64,000 nt of DNA from JADLHS01 sp964553795 (GTDB lineage Bacteria; Verrucomicrobiota; Verrucomicrobiia; Limisphaerales; JADLHS01), in assembly GCA_964553795.1 (NCBI GenBank), contig CAZKMR010000008.1:1-64000 (forward strand), read 5' to 3'. The position numbers were made by a program, and so were the translations under genes. The notes under the pieces are model-generated. The model was given only the letters and a program-made list of their open reading frames with translations, did not search any database and was not told the DNA's origin. Within the stretch, counting starts at the first letter, position 1. The number at the start of each line of letters is the position of its first letter. Shown one piece after another: positions 1-8,673 of this stretch.

Positions 1-1
1 T

Positions 2-79
2 CACGAGACCCGCTCCGCTGTGTTCCGAGGTGAGGCGTGCGCCGAAAAAACTTATGCCATTCCGAGATATGACAGCTAA
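2..79 (+). CDS. 3' end of an upstream cassette ORF (partial)
   Basis: A reading frame open from the left edge runs 25 codons (ending ..YAIPRYDS) and stops with TAA at 77-79. That stop lies inside the left core box of the attC-like site at 75-196. A cassette gene ending within its own attC is the usual arrangement in integron arrays, which is the main reason to call this tail coding. Only the end is visible, no family can be named, and so short an open frame could be chance. Confidence 0.35.
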   Translation, partial: HETRSAVFRGEACAEKTYAIPRYDS

Positions 80-196
80 CCAGGGCGCTGCAGCGAACCG
101 CCGACAAGCTCTGCGTTTGACGATGATGGAGAACTTGGACATTTATTTTGCGAGCCACGCTCACGGCCCGGCGGTCGCTGAGCTTGGTCGTTAGAC
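75..196 (+). other. integron attC recombination site (cassette junction)
   Basis: The outer core boxes are ctaac (76-80) and gttag (190-194), perfectly complementary. Inside them 81-86 and 184-189 are unpaired, like the unpaired central spacer of attC. Then 87-89 pairs with 181-183, and 91-103 pairs with 169-180 over 12 base pairs. G90 and A96 are left as extrahelical bases on one side. The interior 104-168 is the variable terminal part. Paired core boxes, unpaired spacer and bulged bases on one strand are the defining architecture of attC sites folded for the integron integrase. The site lies between the stop of one ORF and the start of the next, as at a cassette junction. No intI gene or second complete attC is visible, so this is probably the end of an integrase-less or distant array continuing to the left. 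Confidence 0.82.
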
Positions 197-212
197 GGCA
201 AGGCTGCCACAC

Positions 213-869
213 ATGCGAAACCTCACACTCATAATCGCGCTTTGCTTGGCAGCCGTTGGCTGCCAACCCAAGAGCACCACTACCATGAAGAAGCCTGTCA
301 CCGAAGAAGCACTCCAAGAGTTGCGAGGTTACATTCAGCGTGATGTTGCCGCTGGCTTTCGGCCAGAGGGCGAGATCGCCACGAGCGCGGTCGAGATTCT
401 TGCCGACGACTATGATTCAGATGCCCTGACACCGCACGCTGTCAGGATGACGAGAGAGTTGATTGCCGCACACAAGCAGGAGCAGGCTGCTTGGCCTCAG
501 ACTACAGACTGCGACCGGCTTGACTCAGCATTTGCGGCGTTGGAGCGCGCAGGCGTCGTCTCTCGTCAGGATTTCAGTTGCTGTGGCACTTGCGGAGCGG
601 GCGAGATTCAGGACGAGATGGATAAGGTTACCAAGAGCGGCACGCGAGTCCGTGGCTATGCGTTCTACCACATGCAGGATACGGAGTCGGCTGTTGAAGG
701 AGGTGGCCTGTATCTGAACTACGGAGCGGTTCAGGATGGTGAGGCGGCTGCCGTTGGGATTGGAAAGGAGATAGCGGCATCTTTGAAGCAGCAAGGATTG
801 CAGGTGGATTGGGACGAGACTTGGGCGAAGCGCATCGGTGTGAGATTGGATTGGAAGCGGAGGCGGTAG
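213..869 (+). CDS. DUF6891-like putative lipoprotein, probable integron cassette gene
   Basis: 218 residues. The N-terminus has a hydrophobic stretch ending in AAVGC at residues 13-17, a plausible lipoprotein signal with Cys17 as the lipidated residue. The body matches my memory of DUF6891 proteins: FSCCGTCG near the middle, then RGYAFYHMQDTESAVEGGG and LYLNYGA, and a C-terminal RLDWKRRR. The biochemical role of that family is not known to me. It begins 17 bases after an attC site, has no clear Shine-Dalgarno sequence, and lies in the same direction as the site, all typical of a cassette gene. A second start at ATG 285 (MKKPVTEEAL) would give a cytoplasmic protein without the signal. I see no attC-like fold between its stop and bioB. 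Confidence 0.72.
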   Translation: MRNLTLIIALCLAAVGCQPKSTTTMKKPVTEEALQELRGYIQRDVAAGFRPEGEIATSAVEILADDYDSDALTPHAVRMTRELIAAHKQEQAAWPQTTDCDRLDSAFAALERAGVVSRQDFSCCGTCGAGEIQDEMDKVTKSGTRVRGYAFYHMQDTESAVEGGGLYLNYGAVQDGEAAAVGIGKEIAASLKQQGLQVDWDETWAKRIGVRLDWKRRR

Positions 870-1149
870 ATTTCGCCAGTGGGCGATGGTCCGAGCAACT
901 CGAAGCGCATCTCACCAGTGACTTGCACGGCGGCTGCGGAACCACGCCAACACAACGGGCTTTAAGGGAGCACCAGCGCCACGCCGGTTTACTTGCCGTC
1001 CGTCCACCATTAGTCAGAAAGCGCGTGAGCTGTGCCGGCGTTCGCATTGGCAGGCACGCCCAAACCTCCCGTAAGCCATCGCAATATTTGACGTAATTTC
1101 GCCAACTCCCAGACTTGCGCCATTAGCCCTCCCGATTACCCTGTCAACC

Positions 1150-2247
1150 ATGACTGCAACACCTGTTGACGCGACCCATCACCAGCGCATTGCCGCGCTG
1201 GGCGAACGCGTGCTCGCCGGCGGCCACCTCACGCGCGACGAAGCTCTGTTCCTCATCCATCTGGAAGCGACGGCGGAGATTCTTGATTTGTTGTCCTGGT
1301 CCAATCGCATTCGCGAAAAATTCAAAGGCAACAAGATTCATCTTTGCTCCATTGTCAACGCCAAGGCCGGCGCGTGCTCGGAGAATTGCAGTTTCTGCGC
1401 GCAGTCGGCGCATTATCAAACCGGCTCACCCAAGTACGGTTTCGTTGATCCCGAACCCGTGCAAGCGGCCGCCGACGAGGCCAAGCAAAACGGCATCACG
1501 GCCGTCGGCCTGGTGGCGGCGTGGAAGGGATTAACCGAGGGACCATTGCTGGACGAAATTTGCGATCGCGTCCGCGAACTCAAAGCGACCGGCAAAACGC
1601 GGCCCGATGTTTCGCTGGGCATTATCAAGAGCCAGCGCATCGCCGATCGGCTCAAAGAAGCCGGCGTCGAGTGTTACGGTCACAATCTGGAAAGTTCGCG
1701 GCGGTTTTTCCCGCAGACCTGTTCCACGCACACGTTCGAGGATCGGCTCGAAACCATCGGTTACCTGAAAAAGGCCGGCATCAAGATTTGTTCCGGCGGC
1801 ATCATCGGCATGGGCGAAACGCGCGAAGACCGCTGCGATCTGGCGTTCGAACTCAAAGCCATCGGCGCGAACGTGGTTCCGATCAACATTCTGAATCCCA
1901 TTCCCGGCACGCCGTTTGAAAACAATCCCCGCCTGCCCGTGATGGAAATCCTCAAGACCATCGCCTGCTTCCGGTTCATCCTGCCACGCCAGGAAATCAT
2001 GATCGCCGGCGGGCGCACGATGAATCTGCGCGACGCGCAAAGCATGATCTTCATGGCCGGGGCCAGCGCGCTGATGGTCGGCAATTACCTCACCACATTG
2101 AATCAACCCGTGGAAAAGGATTTGCAGATGCTCAAGGATCTCGGCCTCGATCCAGATTGGGACAGTCACGGCTTCAGCGATCAAGTCGAGAGCGGCTGCG
2201 GATGCAGTGAGGAAAGCTGCGCCAGCGAAGCGGTCACCGCGCGGTAA
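1150..2247 (+). CDS. bioB: biotin synthase
   Basis: Radical-SAM enzyme that inserts sulfur into dethiobiotin to make biotin, the last step of the pathway. The cluster motif C-x3-C-x2-C is at Cys76, Cys80 and Cys83 (AGACSENCSFCAQS). It is followed by YGHNLESS and by the C-terminal region with AGGRTMNLRDAQ and LMVGNYLTT, both typical of BioB. The length of 365 residues is slightly long because of a C-terminal tail SGCGCSEESCASEA with four cysteines after the normal end of the barrel. The start gives MTATPVDATHH directly before the conserved N-terminal helices. No other biotin genes are nearby; the next gene starts 8 bases downstream, so the two may be cotranscribed. Confidence 0.96.
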   Translation: MTATPVDATHHQRIAALGERVLAGGHLTRDEALFLIHLEATAEILDLLSWSNRIREKFKGNKIHLCSIVNAKAGACSENCSFCAQSAHYQTGSPKYGFVDPEPVQAAADEAKQNGITAVGLVAAWKGLTEGPLLDEICDRVRELKATGKTRPDVSLGIIKSQRIADRLKEAGVECYGHNLESSRRFFPQTCSTHTFEDRLETIGYLKKAGIKICSGGIIGMGETREDRCDLAFELKAIGANVVPINILNPIPGTPFENNPRLPVMEILKTIACFRFILPRQEIMIAGGRTMNLRDAQSMIFMAGASALMVGNYLTTLNQPVEKDLQMLKDLGLDPDWDSHGFSDQVESGCGCSEESCASEAVTAR

Positions 2248-2255
2248 AAGCGCCC

Positions 2256-2669
2256 ATGAGTCAGGCGCTCCAATTTCGATTGCTGCGCCTGACGTTATGC
2301 TTCTGCGCATTCGTCTGGGGTGTTTCCAGCTTCGGGGTTTTCGCGTCGTGGGACTCCGTCGCCACGGCGTTGCAAGGCATGGGCGCCAAACCGATCGCTT
2401 ACGATCCCATGCTGGATTATTGGCTGCGAATGGCTTCCGGCGCGTTCGCATTGGTCGGCACGGGTTATCTTTTGCTGGCCATTTTTCCACGCAAATATGC
2501 GGCCATGCTGCCATGGTTTGGCTGGGTGATGATTCTGGAGGGAATCATCCTCTTGGTTCACGGATTGCGATTGGGATTGGGGCCGTTTCCATTTTACGGA
2601 GACGTTTCCGCGTCTCTGCTTGGCGGCAGTGGGATTTTGATCTTGCGCCGATCCGTGCTAGAGAAGTGA
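2256..2669 (+). CDS. small four-helix membrane protein of unknown function
   Basis: 137 residues with about four hydrophobic segments (near 10-32, 55-75, 85-105 and 113-130), so an integral inner-membrane protein. I recognise no catalytic motif and cannot name a family. It starts 8 bases after bioB and ends 7 bases before a carboxypeptidase gene, so it sits in a same-strand run (bioB, this gene, M14 peptidase, thioredoxin-like gene). A link to biotin, for example transport or precursor supply, would be guilt by association only. Confidence 0.7.
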   Translation: MSQALQFRLLRLTLCFCAFVWGVSSFGVFASWDSVATALQGMGAKPIAYDPMLDYWLRMASGAFALVGTGYLLLAIFPRKYAAMLPWFGWVMILEGIILLVHGLRLGLGPFPFYGDVSASLLGGSGILILRRSVLEK

Positions 2670-2676
2670 CGGCACG

Positions 2677-3474
2677 ATGCAACGGCTGGGCAAAAATCTG
2701 GGCGGTTATTTTGGCGAACGGCTCGACATCCACGAGGTGCTCGGCACGATTCAACGCGCCGCTCTCGATCACGGCTGGCGCGCAGAAACATTTCATCGCG
2801 CTAAGACCTTTCAGTGGATTGCGCTGCATCGCATCCCGCGATTGACCGCTTCGCAGCAACCCGCCAAGCGAGTCTATATTTCCACTGGCATTCACGGGGA
2901 CGAACCTGCCGGGCCGTTGGCGGTGCGGCAATTGATGTTGGAGCAGCAATGGCCCGAAGGAATTGAGATCACTCTGGTGCCTTGCTTGAACCCGGAAGGC
3001 TTTACGGCCAATCGTCGCGAAAATGCCGCCGGCGTGGATTTGAATCGGGATTATCGCCAGACGCACTCTGCCGAAGTCGCGGCCCACATCCGCTGGTTGG
3101 AACAACAACCCGCCTTCGATATGTGTCTGTGTTTACATGAAGATTGGGAGTCGCATGGCTTTTATGTTTACGAATTGAATCCCGAATCGCGCCCGTCCCT
3201 GGCGGAAGCCATGGTCGCGGGCGTGGCCAAAGTCTGTCCGATTGACCAGTCGGAAACCATTGACGGTCGTCCGGCGCGGGACGGAATCATCCGTCCGGAC
3301 CTTGATCCCCAGACCCGGCCGTTGTGGCCCGAAGCGTTCTGGCTGCTTCAACACAAGACACGGTTGTCCTACACCTTGGAGGCACCGTCGGATTTTCCGT
3401 TGGCGGTCCGCGTCGCGGCCCTGGCAACGGGCGTAAAAAGTGCGTTGGCTTGCCCGTTGCTGAATTCCGCCTGA
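2677..3474 (+). CDS. M14-family zinc carboxypeptidase / aspartoacylase-like hydrolase
   Basis: 265 residues. Zinc-binding H-x2-E is at His73 and Glu76 (GIHGDEPAG), the third ligand is His154 in LCLHED, and the likely catalytic Glu235 is in YTLEAPS. The substrate-binding Asn-Arg is in VDLNRDY. This is the order found in M14 peptidases and the succinylglutamate desuccinylase/aspartoacylase branch. Length and lack of a signal peptide suggest a cytoplasmic enzyme like MpaA, which removes the terminal residue from murein tripeptide, but the substrate cannot be read from the sequence. The final step of zinc-dependent hydrolysis should be intact because all four key residues are present. Confidence 0.85.
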   Translation: MQRLGKNLGGYFGERLDIHEVLGTIQRAALDHGWRAETFHRAKTFQWIALHRIPRLTASQQPAKRVYISTGIHGDEPAGPLAVRQLMLEQQWPEGIEITLVPCLNPEGFTANRRENAAGVDLNRDYRQTHSAEVAAHIRWLEQQPAFDMCLCLHEDWESHGFYVYELNPESRPSLAEAMVAGVAKVCPIDQSETIDGRPARDGIIRPDLDPQTRPLWPEAFWLLQHKTRLSYTLEAPSDFPLAVRVAALATGVKSALACPLLNSA

Positions 3475-3489
3475 AATTGTGAATCCCCA

Positions 3490-4293
3490 ATGAACTGCCG
3501 AATCCTTTCGCTGGTGTTGCTGCTGGTTGGCGGCAGCGTTGCCACTGGCGCCGATACAAAACTGGCGACGCTCCAGGTCGGCAGCGTCCTTTACAGCAAC
3601 GTCACCGTCACCACGGTGACTGCGACCGACATTTTCTTCACGCACGCCCAAGGGATGGGCAATGCCAAGCTGAAACTGCTGGACCCGACGTTACAAAAAC
3701 AATTCCACTTCGACGCCGCCAAAGCGGCCGACACGGAGAAAGCGCAAGCGGAAGCCACGGCCATTTACCTGCGTCAAGCCGCCACCAATCGTCCTGTCGC
3801 CCGCGAGAGCCGCGCCGGGCGCGAAGAGTTGGCGGCCCCGACTCGCGACGAGAAAGGCGAACTCGTGGCCGCTCAGCTTTACGCCAAGTCATTTCGCGGC
3901 CAGCGCCCGCCCCAGATTATCGTTGAACAATGGCTCTCGCCGCCGCCGGAAGTCACCAACAAATTCGTGTTGGTGGAATTGTGGACGACCTGGGCCGCGC
4001 CGGCGCGCGAGGCCATTCCGCACTTGAACGAGTTGCAAGCGCGATTCAAGGATCGACTGGTGGTCATCGGACTCAGCAATGAACCGGTGGAAGACATGAA
4101 CAAGATGACCAGCCCCAAAGTTCACTACTACGTTGGCACTGACCCACAATCCCGCACGTTTCAGGCCTTCGCGTTGCAGGCAGTCCCGCATGCCGTGTTG
4201 ATTGATCCCTCGGGGGTCGTCCGCTACGAAGGGCACTCGAAGCAATTGAACGCGACAGACCTGGAGCAGCTCATCACTCGATATTCGCCGTAG
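3490..4293 (+). CDS. secreted thioredoxin-fold (TlpA-like) protein lacking the CxxC motif
   Basis: 267 residues. An N-terminal signal peptide ends near ATGA (residue 20). Residues about 20-70 form a small beta-rich region (LQVGSVLYSNVTVTTV). A TlpA/AhpC-type thioredoxin fold follows from about 140 to the end: VLVELWTTWAAPAREAIPHL, then VVIGLSNEP, a cis-proline segment AVPHAVLID, and GVVRYEGH. In active family members the first motif reads WATWCGPC; here both cysteines are alanine (AAPA). The domain should therefore fold but cannot do thiol-disulfide exchange. A binding or structural role in the periplasm is the natural guess. It follows the M14 gene by 15 bases and converges on the hemerythrin gene. 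Confidence 0.83.
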   Translation: MNCRILSLVLLLVGGSVATGADTKLATLQVGSVLYSNVTVTTVTATDIFFTHAQGMGNAKLKLLDPTLQKQFHFDAAKAADTEKAQAEATAIYLRQAATNRPVARESRAGREELAAPTRDEKGELVAAQLYAKSFRGQRPPQIIVEQWLSPPPEVTNKFVLVELWTTWAAPAREAIPHLNELQARFKDRLVVIGLSNEPVEDMNKMTSPKVHYYVGTDPQSRTFQAFALQAVPHAVLIDPSGVVRYEGHSKQLNATDLEQLITRYSP

Positions 4294-4304
4294 CGCGAAT
4301 TGGT

Positions 4305-4748
4305 TTACTTCAACGCGGCTTCGCGGCGGCGCATCCATTCGCTCCCCAGGTCGGTGAGGGTCTTGGCCTTCAGCACGCGTTCGGCCATTGGAAACACAAT
4401 GCGTTCCTCCTTATCGAAGTGTTTGCGCGACGCCGCAATGGCGACCAGCAATAATTTGCGCGCGACGGCCACCCGCCGCGATTGTTGCACGCGGGCGAAA
4501 ATGTCATCAATCAGGTCGTGCTCGTGATGAAACGTCTCCCGCTGGCCGATTTGTTCGAAACAATGTTCCAGCGGTTCGATGAACAACTCATCCTCGGTTT
4601 TCGAATGTGGCGCCATGATCTTGTCGGCCAACGTCGCCAGGGATTTTATTTCCGCCAACGTCCGAACGCGCGGCACGGTCGCCTCGATGTAATCGAACAA
4701 ATGATGAAACACAGTGTGTTCGGCGCGCAAAATGTCAGTGATTCTCAT
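4305..4748 (-). CDS. hemerythrin HHE-domain protein
   Basis: 147 residues from the ATG at 4748. An upstream in-frame extension looks noncoding, and MRITDILRAEH is the usual beginning of this family. The di-iron ligands of a hemerythrin four-helix bundle are visible: H in RAEHTVFHHLF, H in MAPHSKTEDELF, H in HHEHDLIDDI, and HFDKEERIVFP near the end. Such domains bind oxygen, nitric oxide or sense iron/oxygen status. The short single-domain form is probably cytoplasmic. The gene is convergent with the thioredoxin-fold gene (11 bases between stops) and divergent from the ABC permeases. Confidence 0.88.
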   Translation of the reverse strand: MRITDILRAEHTVFHHLFDYIEATVPRVRTLAEIKSLATLADKIMAPHSKTEDELFIEPLEHCFEQIGQRETFHHEHDLIDDIFARVQQSRRVAVARKLLLVAIAASRKHFDKEERIVFPMAERVLKAKTLTDLGSEWMRRREAALK

Positions 4749-4883
4749 GGCTCGGGAACAGCAAATTGTCTGCCCTGCAATAACCCGACGCGGGCCATTG
4801 TGCCAATCCCTTTTTTCCGTCCCGCTTAAAAACTTTGGTTGCACTGGGAATTGCGCCCCCTAAGCTGCGCTTGCGTCTGTGGC

Positions 4884-5693
4884 ATGAGAAAGTATTGGCA
4901 CGTCATCGGCATCGGAGTGCAGAACCATCTGACCTACCGGTTCAACTTTCTGGCGCGCACATTGTTTGGGTTCATTCCCCTGGCCGCCATCTTGTTGCTT
5001 TGGCGCAATATCTACGCTGGCAAGGGCGCGGGCGCGGAGGTGGCCACGTTCACGTTGGTCGAAATGACGACTTATTATCTCGTCGTGACCATGGTGGACG
5101 CGCTAACCGCGGTGAATGAAGACGACTGGCAAATCGCCGCCGATATCAAGGACGGCAACATCAGCCAGTTCCTGCTCAAACCCGTGGATTACCTGTGGTT
5201 TCGTTTTTGCATCTATCTCGCCGGACGCGCGACCTATCTCACGGTGGCGTTTATCCCCATCGCACTGGTCGTGTTGTGGCTACGGGATTATTTCCTGTTC
5301 CCGCCGGATTGGGGAACATTCGGACTATTTTTGTTATCCATTGCGATGACGGCGATGCTGCAATTTTTTCTCTCTTACACCATGGCGATGCTGGCCTTCT
5401 GGTTGATGGAGATTTCAACGTTCGTCTTCATTCTCTACGCATTTGAGTACATCGCCAGCGGCCACATGTTCCCGCTCGACATCTTGCCGGATTTCGTGCG
5501 GCAAATCCTGATGAATTTCACACCGTTCCCCTATCAACTCTATCTGCCGGTGGGAATTTATCTCGGCAAGATTACAGGTTCGGATTTAGTGCGCGGCCTC
5601 ATCATGCAAGCCGGCTGGGTCATTATCGCGTATCTGCTCGCGCGTTTCGCCTGGTATCGCGGCATCAAGAAATACGCCGCCGCCGGAGGTTGA
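4884..5693 (+). CDS. ABC-2 type transporter permease, first of pair
   Basis: 269 residues from ATG 4884 (MRKYWHVIG). The longer upstream frame has a poor leader. Six hydrophobic segments and the opening MRKYWHVIGIGVQNHLTYRFNF match the ABC-2 permease group often annotated COG4587 (DUF990-related). A cytoplasmic loop GNISQFLLKPVDYLWFRFC is a conserved feature of that group. These proteins work as half of a heteromeric exporter with a second permease (the next gene, 4 bases away) and an ATPase. No ATPase gene lies in this window, which is unusual because it commonly precedes the pair. The substrate is unknown. Confidence 0.87.
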   Translation: MRKYWHVIGIGVQNHLTYRFNFLARTLFGFIPLAAILLLWRNIYAGKGAGAEVATFTLVEMTTYYLVVTMVDALTAVNEDDWQIAADIKDGNISQFLLKPVDYLWFRFCIYLAGRATYLTVAFIPIALVVLWLRDYFLFPPDWGTFGLFLLSIAMTAMLQFFLSYTMAMLAFWLMEISTFVFILYAFEYIASGHMFPLDILPDFVRQILMNFTPFPYQLYLPVGIYLGKITGSDLVRGLIMQAGWVIIAYLLARFAWYRGIKKYAAAGG

Positions 5694-5697
5694 CACC

Positions 5698-6555
5698 ATG
5701 ACTTCCCCTGCTCCAACTCCGCCGCTCCGACCGCCGCGCGATCCCGCCGTGCCGTCGCGCGCGCGGCGTTACGCAACGATTTACGTCGCACTGCTGAAGA
5801 ATTCCGTGACGCGCGAAATGATGTTCAAGGGGAACTTCCTGCTGTGGATCGTGGTGGAACTGGCGTGGTTCGCCCTGCAATTGGGATTCATTTCCGTGTT
5901 GTATTTGCACACGGACGCGATTGGCACGTGGACGAAATGGCAAGTCGTCCTGCTCGTGGGCACGAGCCATTTTATTCAGCAAATCTTCCAAACGTTCTTC
6001 CTGGTCAATTGTGTCAACTTGTCCGAGCTGGTGCGCAGCGGCAAACTGGACTTCCTGCTGATGCTGCCGATGAATACGCGCTTTCTGCTTTCGTTCCGGC
6101 AATTGGACCTGGGCGGCCTCATCAACGCCGCGTCGGCGCTGGCCGTCATGATTTATGCCGCCACAAAACTCGACCTCACGCCAACCATCCCGAGGCTGCT
6201 CGGATTTGGCGCGTTTTGCGTGCTGGGCATTTGCATTCACTATTGCCTCATGTTCTCGTTGGCCACGGTGAGTTTCTGGTCCGTGCGGGCGCAAGGCATC
6301 GTGTACGGTTATTACAATCTCTTTAACGTCGCCCGCATGCCGGACGACGCGTTTCCCAAAGGCGGAATCTTTCGTTCGGTGTTTACGTTTGTGCTGCCGG
6401 TGTTGTTGATTTCCAACGTCCCGGTGCGCCTGCTCACGGAACGGCTCACCAGCGCTTCGAGCTTTTTATTGGTGGCGTTGGCGGTCATTTGCGCGTTGGC
6501 GTCTGAATGGATTTGGCGTGTGTCCGTGCGCCATTACACCAGCGCCAGCTCTTGA
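5698..6555 (+). CDS. ABC-2 type transporter permease, second of pair
   Basis: 285 residues, six predicted membrane helices, with the loop LSELVRSGKLDFLLMLPMNTRF that characterises the partner group (COG3694). A Pro-rich cytoplasmic N-terminus (about residues 1-22, ending RPPRDPAVPSRARR) precedes the first helix. The start is 4 bases after the preceding stop, so translation is probably coupled. It ends about 70 bases before the start chosen for squalene-hopene cyclase. Hopanoid or lipid export is conceivable from position but not supported by any residue. Confidence 0.87.
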   Translation: MTSPAPTPPLRPPRDPAVPSRARRYATIYVALLKNSVTREMMFKGNFLLWIVVELAWFALQLGFISVLYLHTDAIGTWTKWQVVLLVGTSHFIQQIFQTFFLVNCVNLSELVRSGKLDFLLMLPMNTRFLLSFRQLDLGGLINAASALAVMIYAATKLDLTPTIPRLLGFGAFCVLGICIHYCLMFSLATVSFWSVRAQGIVYGYYNLFNVARMPDDAFPKGGIFRSVFTFVLPVLLISNVPVRLLTERLTSASSFLLVALAVICALASEWIWRVSVRHYTSASS

Positions 6556-6624
6556 AGTTCCCGTGCAAATTTGCCGCGGGATTATCACCTTTACACAAGC
6601 GGACCGAATCCGGAAAGTAACTGC

Positions 6625-8673
6625 GTGTTAGTTTCGACCGAGATCAAGCCGAACCGGACCGAGGTTCACCGCCCGACCGCCCAGACCGCCGCCTGGCCGG
6701 AATTTGCCGCTGCCCTCAAGCGGTCGCAGGATTATTTGCTGGAGGTTCAAAACCCGGAAGGCTTCTGGGTGGGCGAATTGATGGTGGATTCCACGCTCGT
6801 CTCCGACACCGTCGCCTACCATCACTGGAACGGGAAAATTGACCCGGCCTGGCAACGCAAAGCCGTTAACCACATCCTGAGCCAGCAATTGCCCGACGGC
6901 GGCTGGAATATTTACTACGGCGGCCCGGCGGAGGTGAACGCCACCATCAAAGCGTATCTCGCCCTAAAACTGGCCGGCGTGCCCGTCACGGACCCACGCA
7001 TGTTGAAGGCGCGCGAAGTCGCCAATAGCCTCGGCGGCGTGCCGCGCATGAATACGTTCTCGAAGCTGTATCTGGCGCTGCTCGGTTTGTTTCCGTGGAA
7101 ATATGTGCCGACGATTCCTTGCGAAGTGCTGCTCATCGGCAAATGGTTTCACGTCAACTTCTGGGAAATGAGCAATTGGTCGCGCGCGATGCTCGTCCCG
7201 CTCGCCATCATCAATCATTTTAAACCCACGCGCCGCCCGAAAAACAATGTCACGCTCGACGAGCTTTATCCGCAAGGCTTCCACGAACGCGACCTCGCGC
7301 TGCCGCCGGACCCCGATCGCATTTCCTTGCGCAACTTTTTCCTTTGGCTCGACCGCTTGCACAAGTTCGCCGAAGTCTTCGCCGAACACGGCATTCATCC
7401 GTTCCGCAAACTGGCGTTGAAAAAATGCGAGAAGTGGATGCTGGAACGCTTCGAGGGCAGCGACGGCCTGGCGGCGATTTTTCCGGCGATGCTCAATTCA
7501 CTCATCGCGCTCAAAGCGCTGGGTTACGCTGACGATCATCCCGAAGTGCTGCGCGCCGAACGCGAACTGAAACGCCTGGAACACGAAACGGAAAACAGCG
7601 TTCGCATCGAGCCGTGTTTCTCACCGGTCTGGGACACCGCTATCGTTTCGATTTGTTTGAGTGAATCCGGCGTTCCCCCCAATCACCCGCAAATGAAGCG
7701 GGCGGCGGATTGGTTGATGGACAAGGAAATTCGCCGGCGCGGCGATTGGATTCACAAGAATCCCGCCAAAGTTGAACCGAGCGGTTGGGTCTTCGAGTAT
7801 CGCAATGAATGGAATCCCGACGTGGACGACACCGCGATGGTGCTGCTCGCGTTGCGGAACATTCCCACGGACAACCCCAAGCGGCGGGATGAATGTTTCG
7901 CGCGCGGCTTGAAGTGGATGATGACATTTCAGTGCAAGGACGGCGGCTGGGCGGCGTTCGACAAGGACTGCACGAAGAATATTCTGGAGAAAGTGCCCTT
8001 TGCCGATCACAACGCCATGCTCGACCCGGAGTGTGCGGACATTACCGCGCGCATTCTGGAACTGCTCGGGTATGAAGGCTGGGACGCGCGGCATCCGCAA
8101 GTGGTCGCTGCGCTGGATTACATCCGGGCGCAACAAGAAGCGGACGGCTCGTGGTACGGGCGCTGGGGGGTGAACTATATTTACGGCACGTGGCAGGTGC
8201 TGCGCGGGGTGCGGGCTTTGAATTTAGACATGAGTCAACCGTGGTTGCAACGCGCCCGCCGCTGGCTCGAAAGCGTGCAACGCGCCGACGGCGGCTGGGG
8301 CGAACGTTGCAACACCTACGACGATCCCGTATTCAAAGGCCAAGGCCCCAGCACTGCGTCGCAAACCGCGTGGGCCGTCATGGGCTTGTGCGCGTTTGAC
8401 GATCCGCATTCGCCCAGTTTGCGCCGCGGCATCGAGTATTTGATTCGCACCCAGAACGCCGATGGTTCGTGGACCGAACACGAAACGACGGGCACGGGTT
8501 TTCCCAAGGTTTTCTACCTGAAGTACGACATGTATCGCAATGCGTGGCCGCTGCTCGCGCTGGCCACCTACCGCAAGCTGGTGGAACGCGAAACGTCCCC
8601 GACCACCACCGCATTGAATGGCCACGCCGTGAACGGTCACGAGTCTGCGGCGGCTGTGCTATTGTCGTCTTGA
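6625..8673 (+). CDS. shc: squalene-hopene cyclase
   Basis: Membrane-associated triterpene cyclase that folds squalene into hopene, the first committed step of hopanoid synthesis. The catalytic acid motif is DVDDTA at about residues 399-404. Several QW-type repeats are visible: QNPEGFW, QLPDGGW, QCKDGGW, QEADGSW, QRADGGW and QNADGSW. I chose GTG 6625 because CGGAAAG at 6611-6617 gives a ribosome-binding site 7 bases upstream; an in-frame TTG at 6571 has none. That gives 682 residues, near the usual 630-720. No other hopanoid gene is visible nearby except, more distantly, the isoprenoid gene ispH at the right edge. The following HEAT gene begins immediately after the stop. Confidence 0.95.
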   Translation: MLVSTEIKPNRTEVHRPTAQTAAWPEFAAALKRSQDYLLEVQNPEGFWVGELMVDSTLVSDTVAYHHWNGKIDPAWQRKAVNHILSQQLPDGGWNIYYGGPAEVNATIKAYLALKLAGVPVTDPRMLKAREVANSLGGVPRMNTFSKLYLALLGLFPWKYVPTIPCEVLLIGKWFHVNFWEMSNWSRAMLVPLAIINHFKPTRRPKNNVTLDELYPQGFHERDLALPPDPDRISLRNFFLWLDRLHKFAEVFAEHGIHPFRKLALKKCEKWMLERFEGSDGLAAIFPAMLNSLIALKALGYADDHPEVLRAERELKRLEHETENSVRIEPCFSPVWDTAIVSICLSESGVPPNHPQMKRAADWLMDKEIRRRGDWIHKNPAKVEPSGWVFEYRNEWNPDVDDTAMVLLALRNIPTDNPKRRDECFARGLKWMMTFQCKDGGWAAFDKDCTKNILEKVPFADHNAMLDPECADITARILELLGYEGWDARHPQVVAALDYIRAQQEADGSWYGRWGVNYIYGTWQVLRGVRALNLDMSQPWLQRARRWLESVQRADGGWGERCNTYDDPVFKGQGPSTASQTAWAVMGLCAFDDPHSPSLRRGIEYLIRTQNADGSWTEHETTGTGFPKVFYLKYDMYRNAWPLLALATYRKLVERETSPTTTALNGHAVNGHESAAAVLLSS

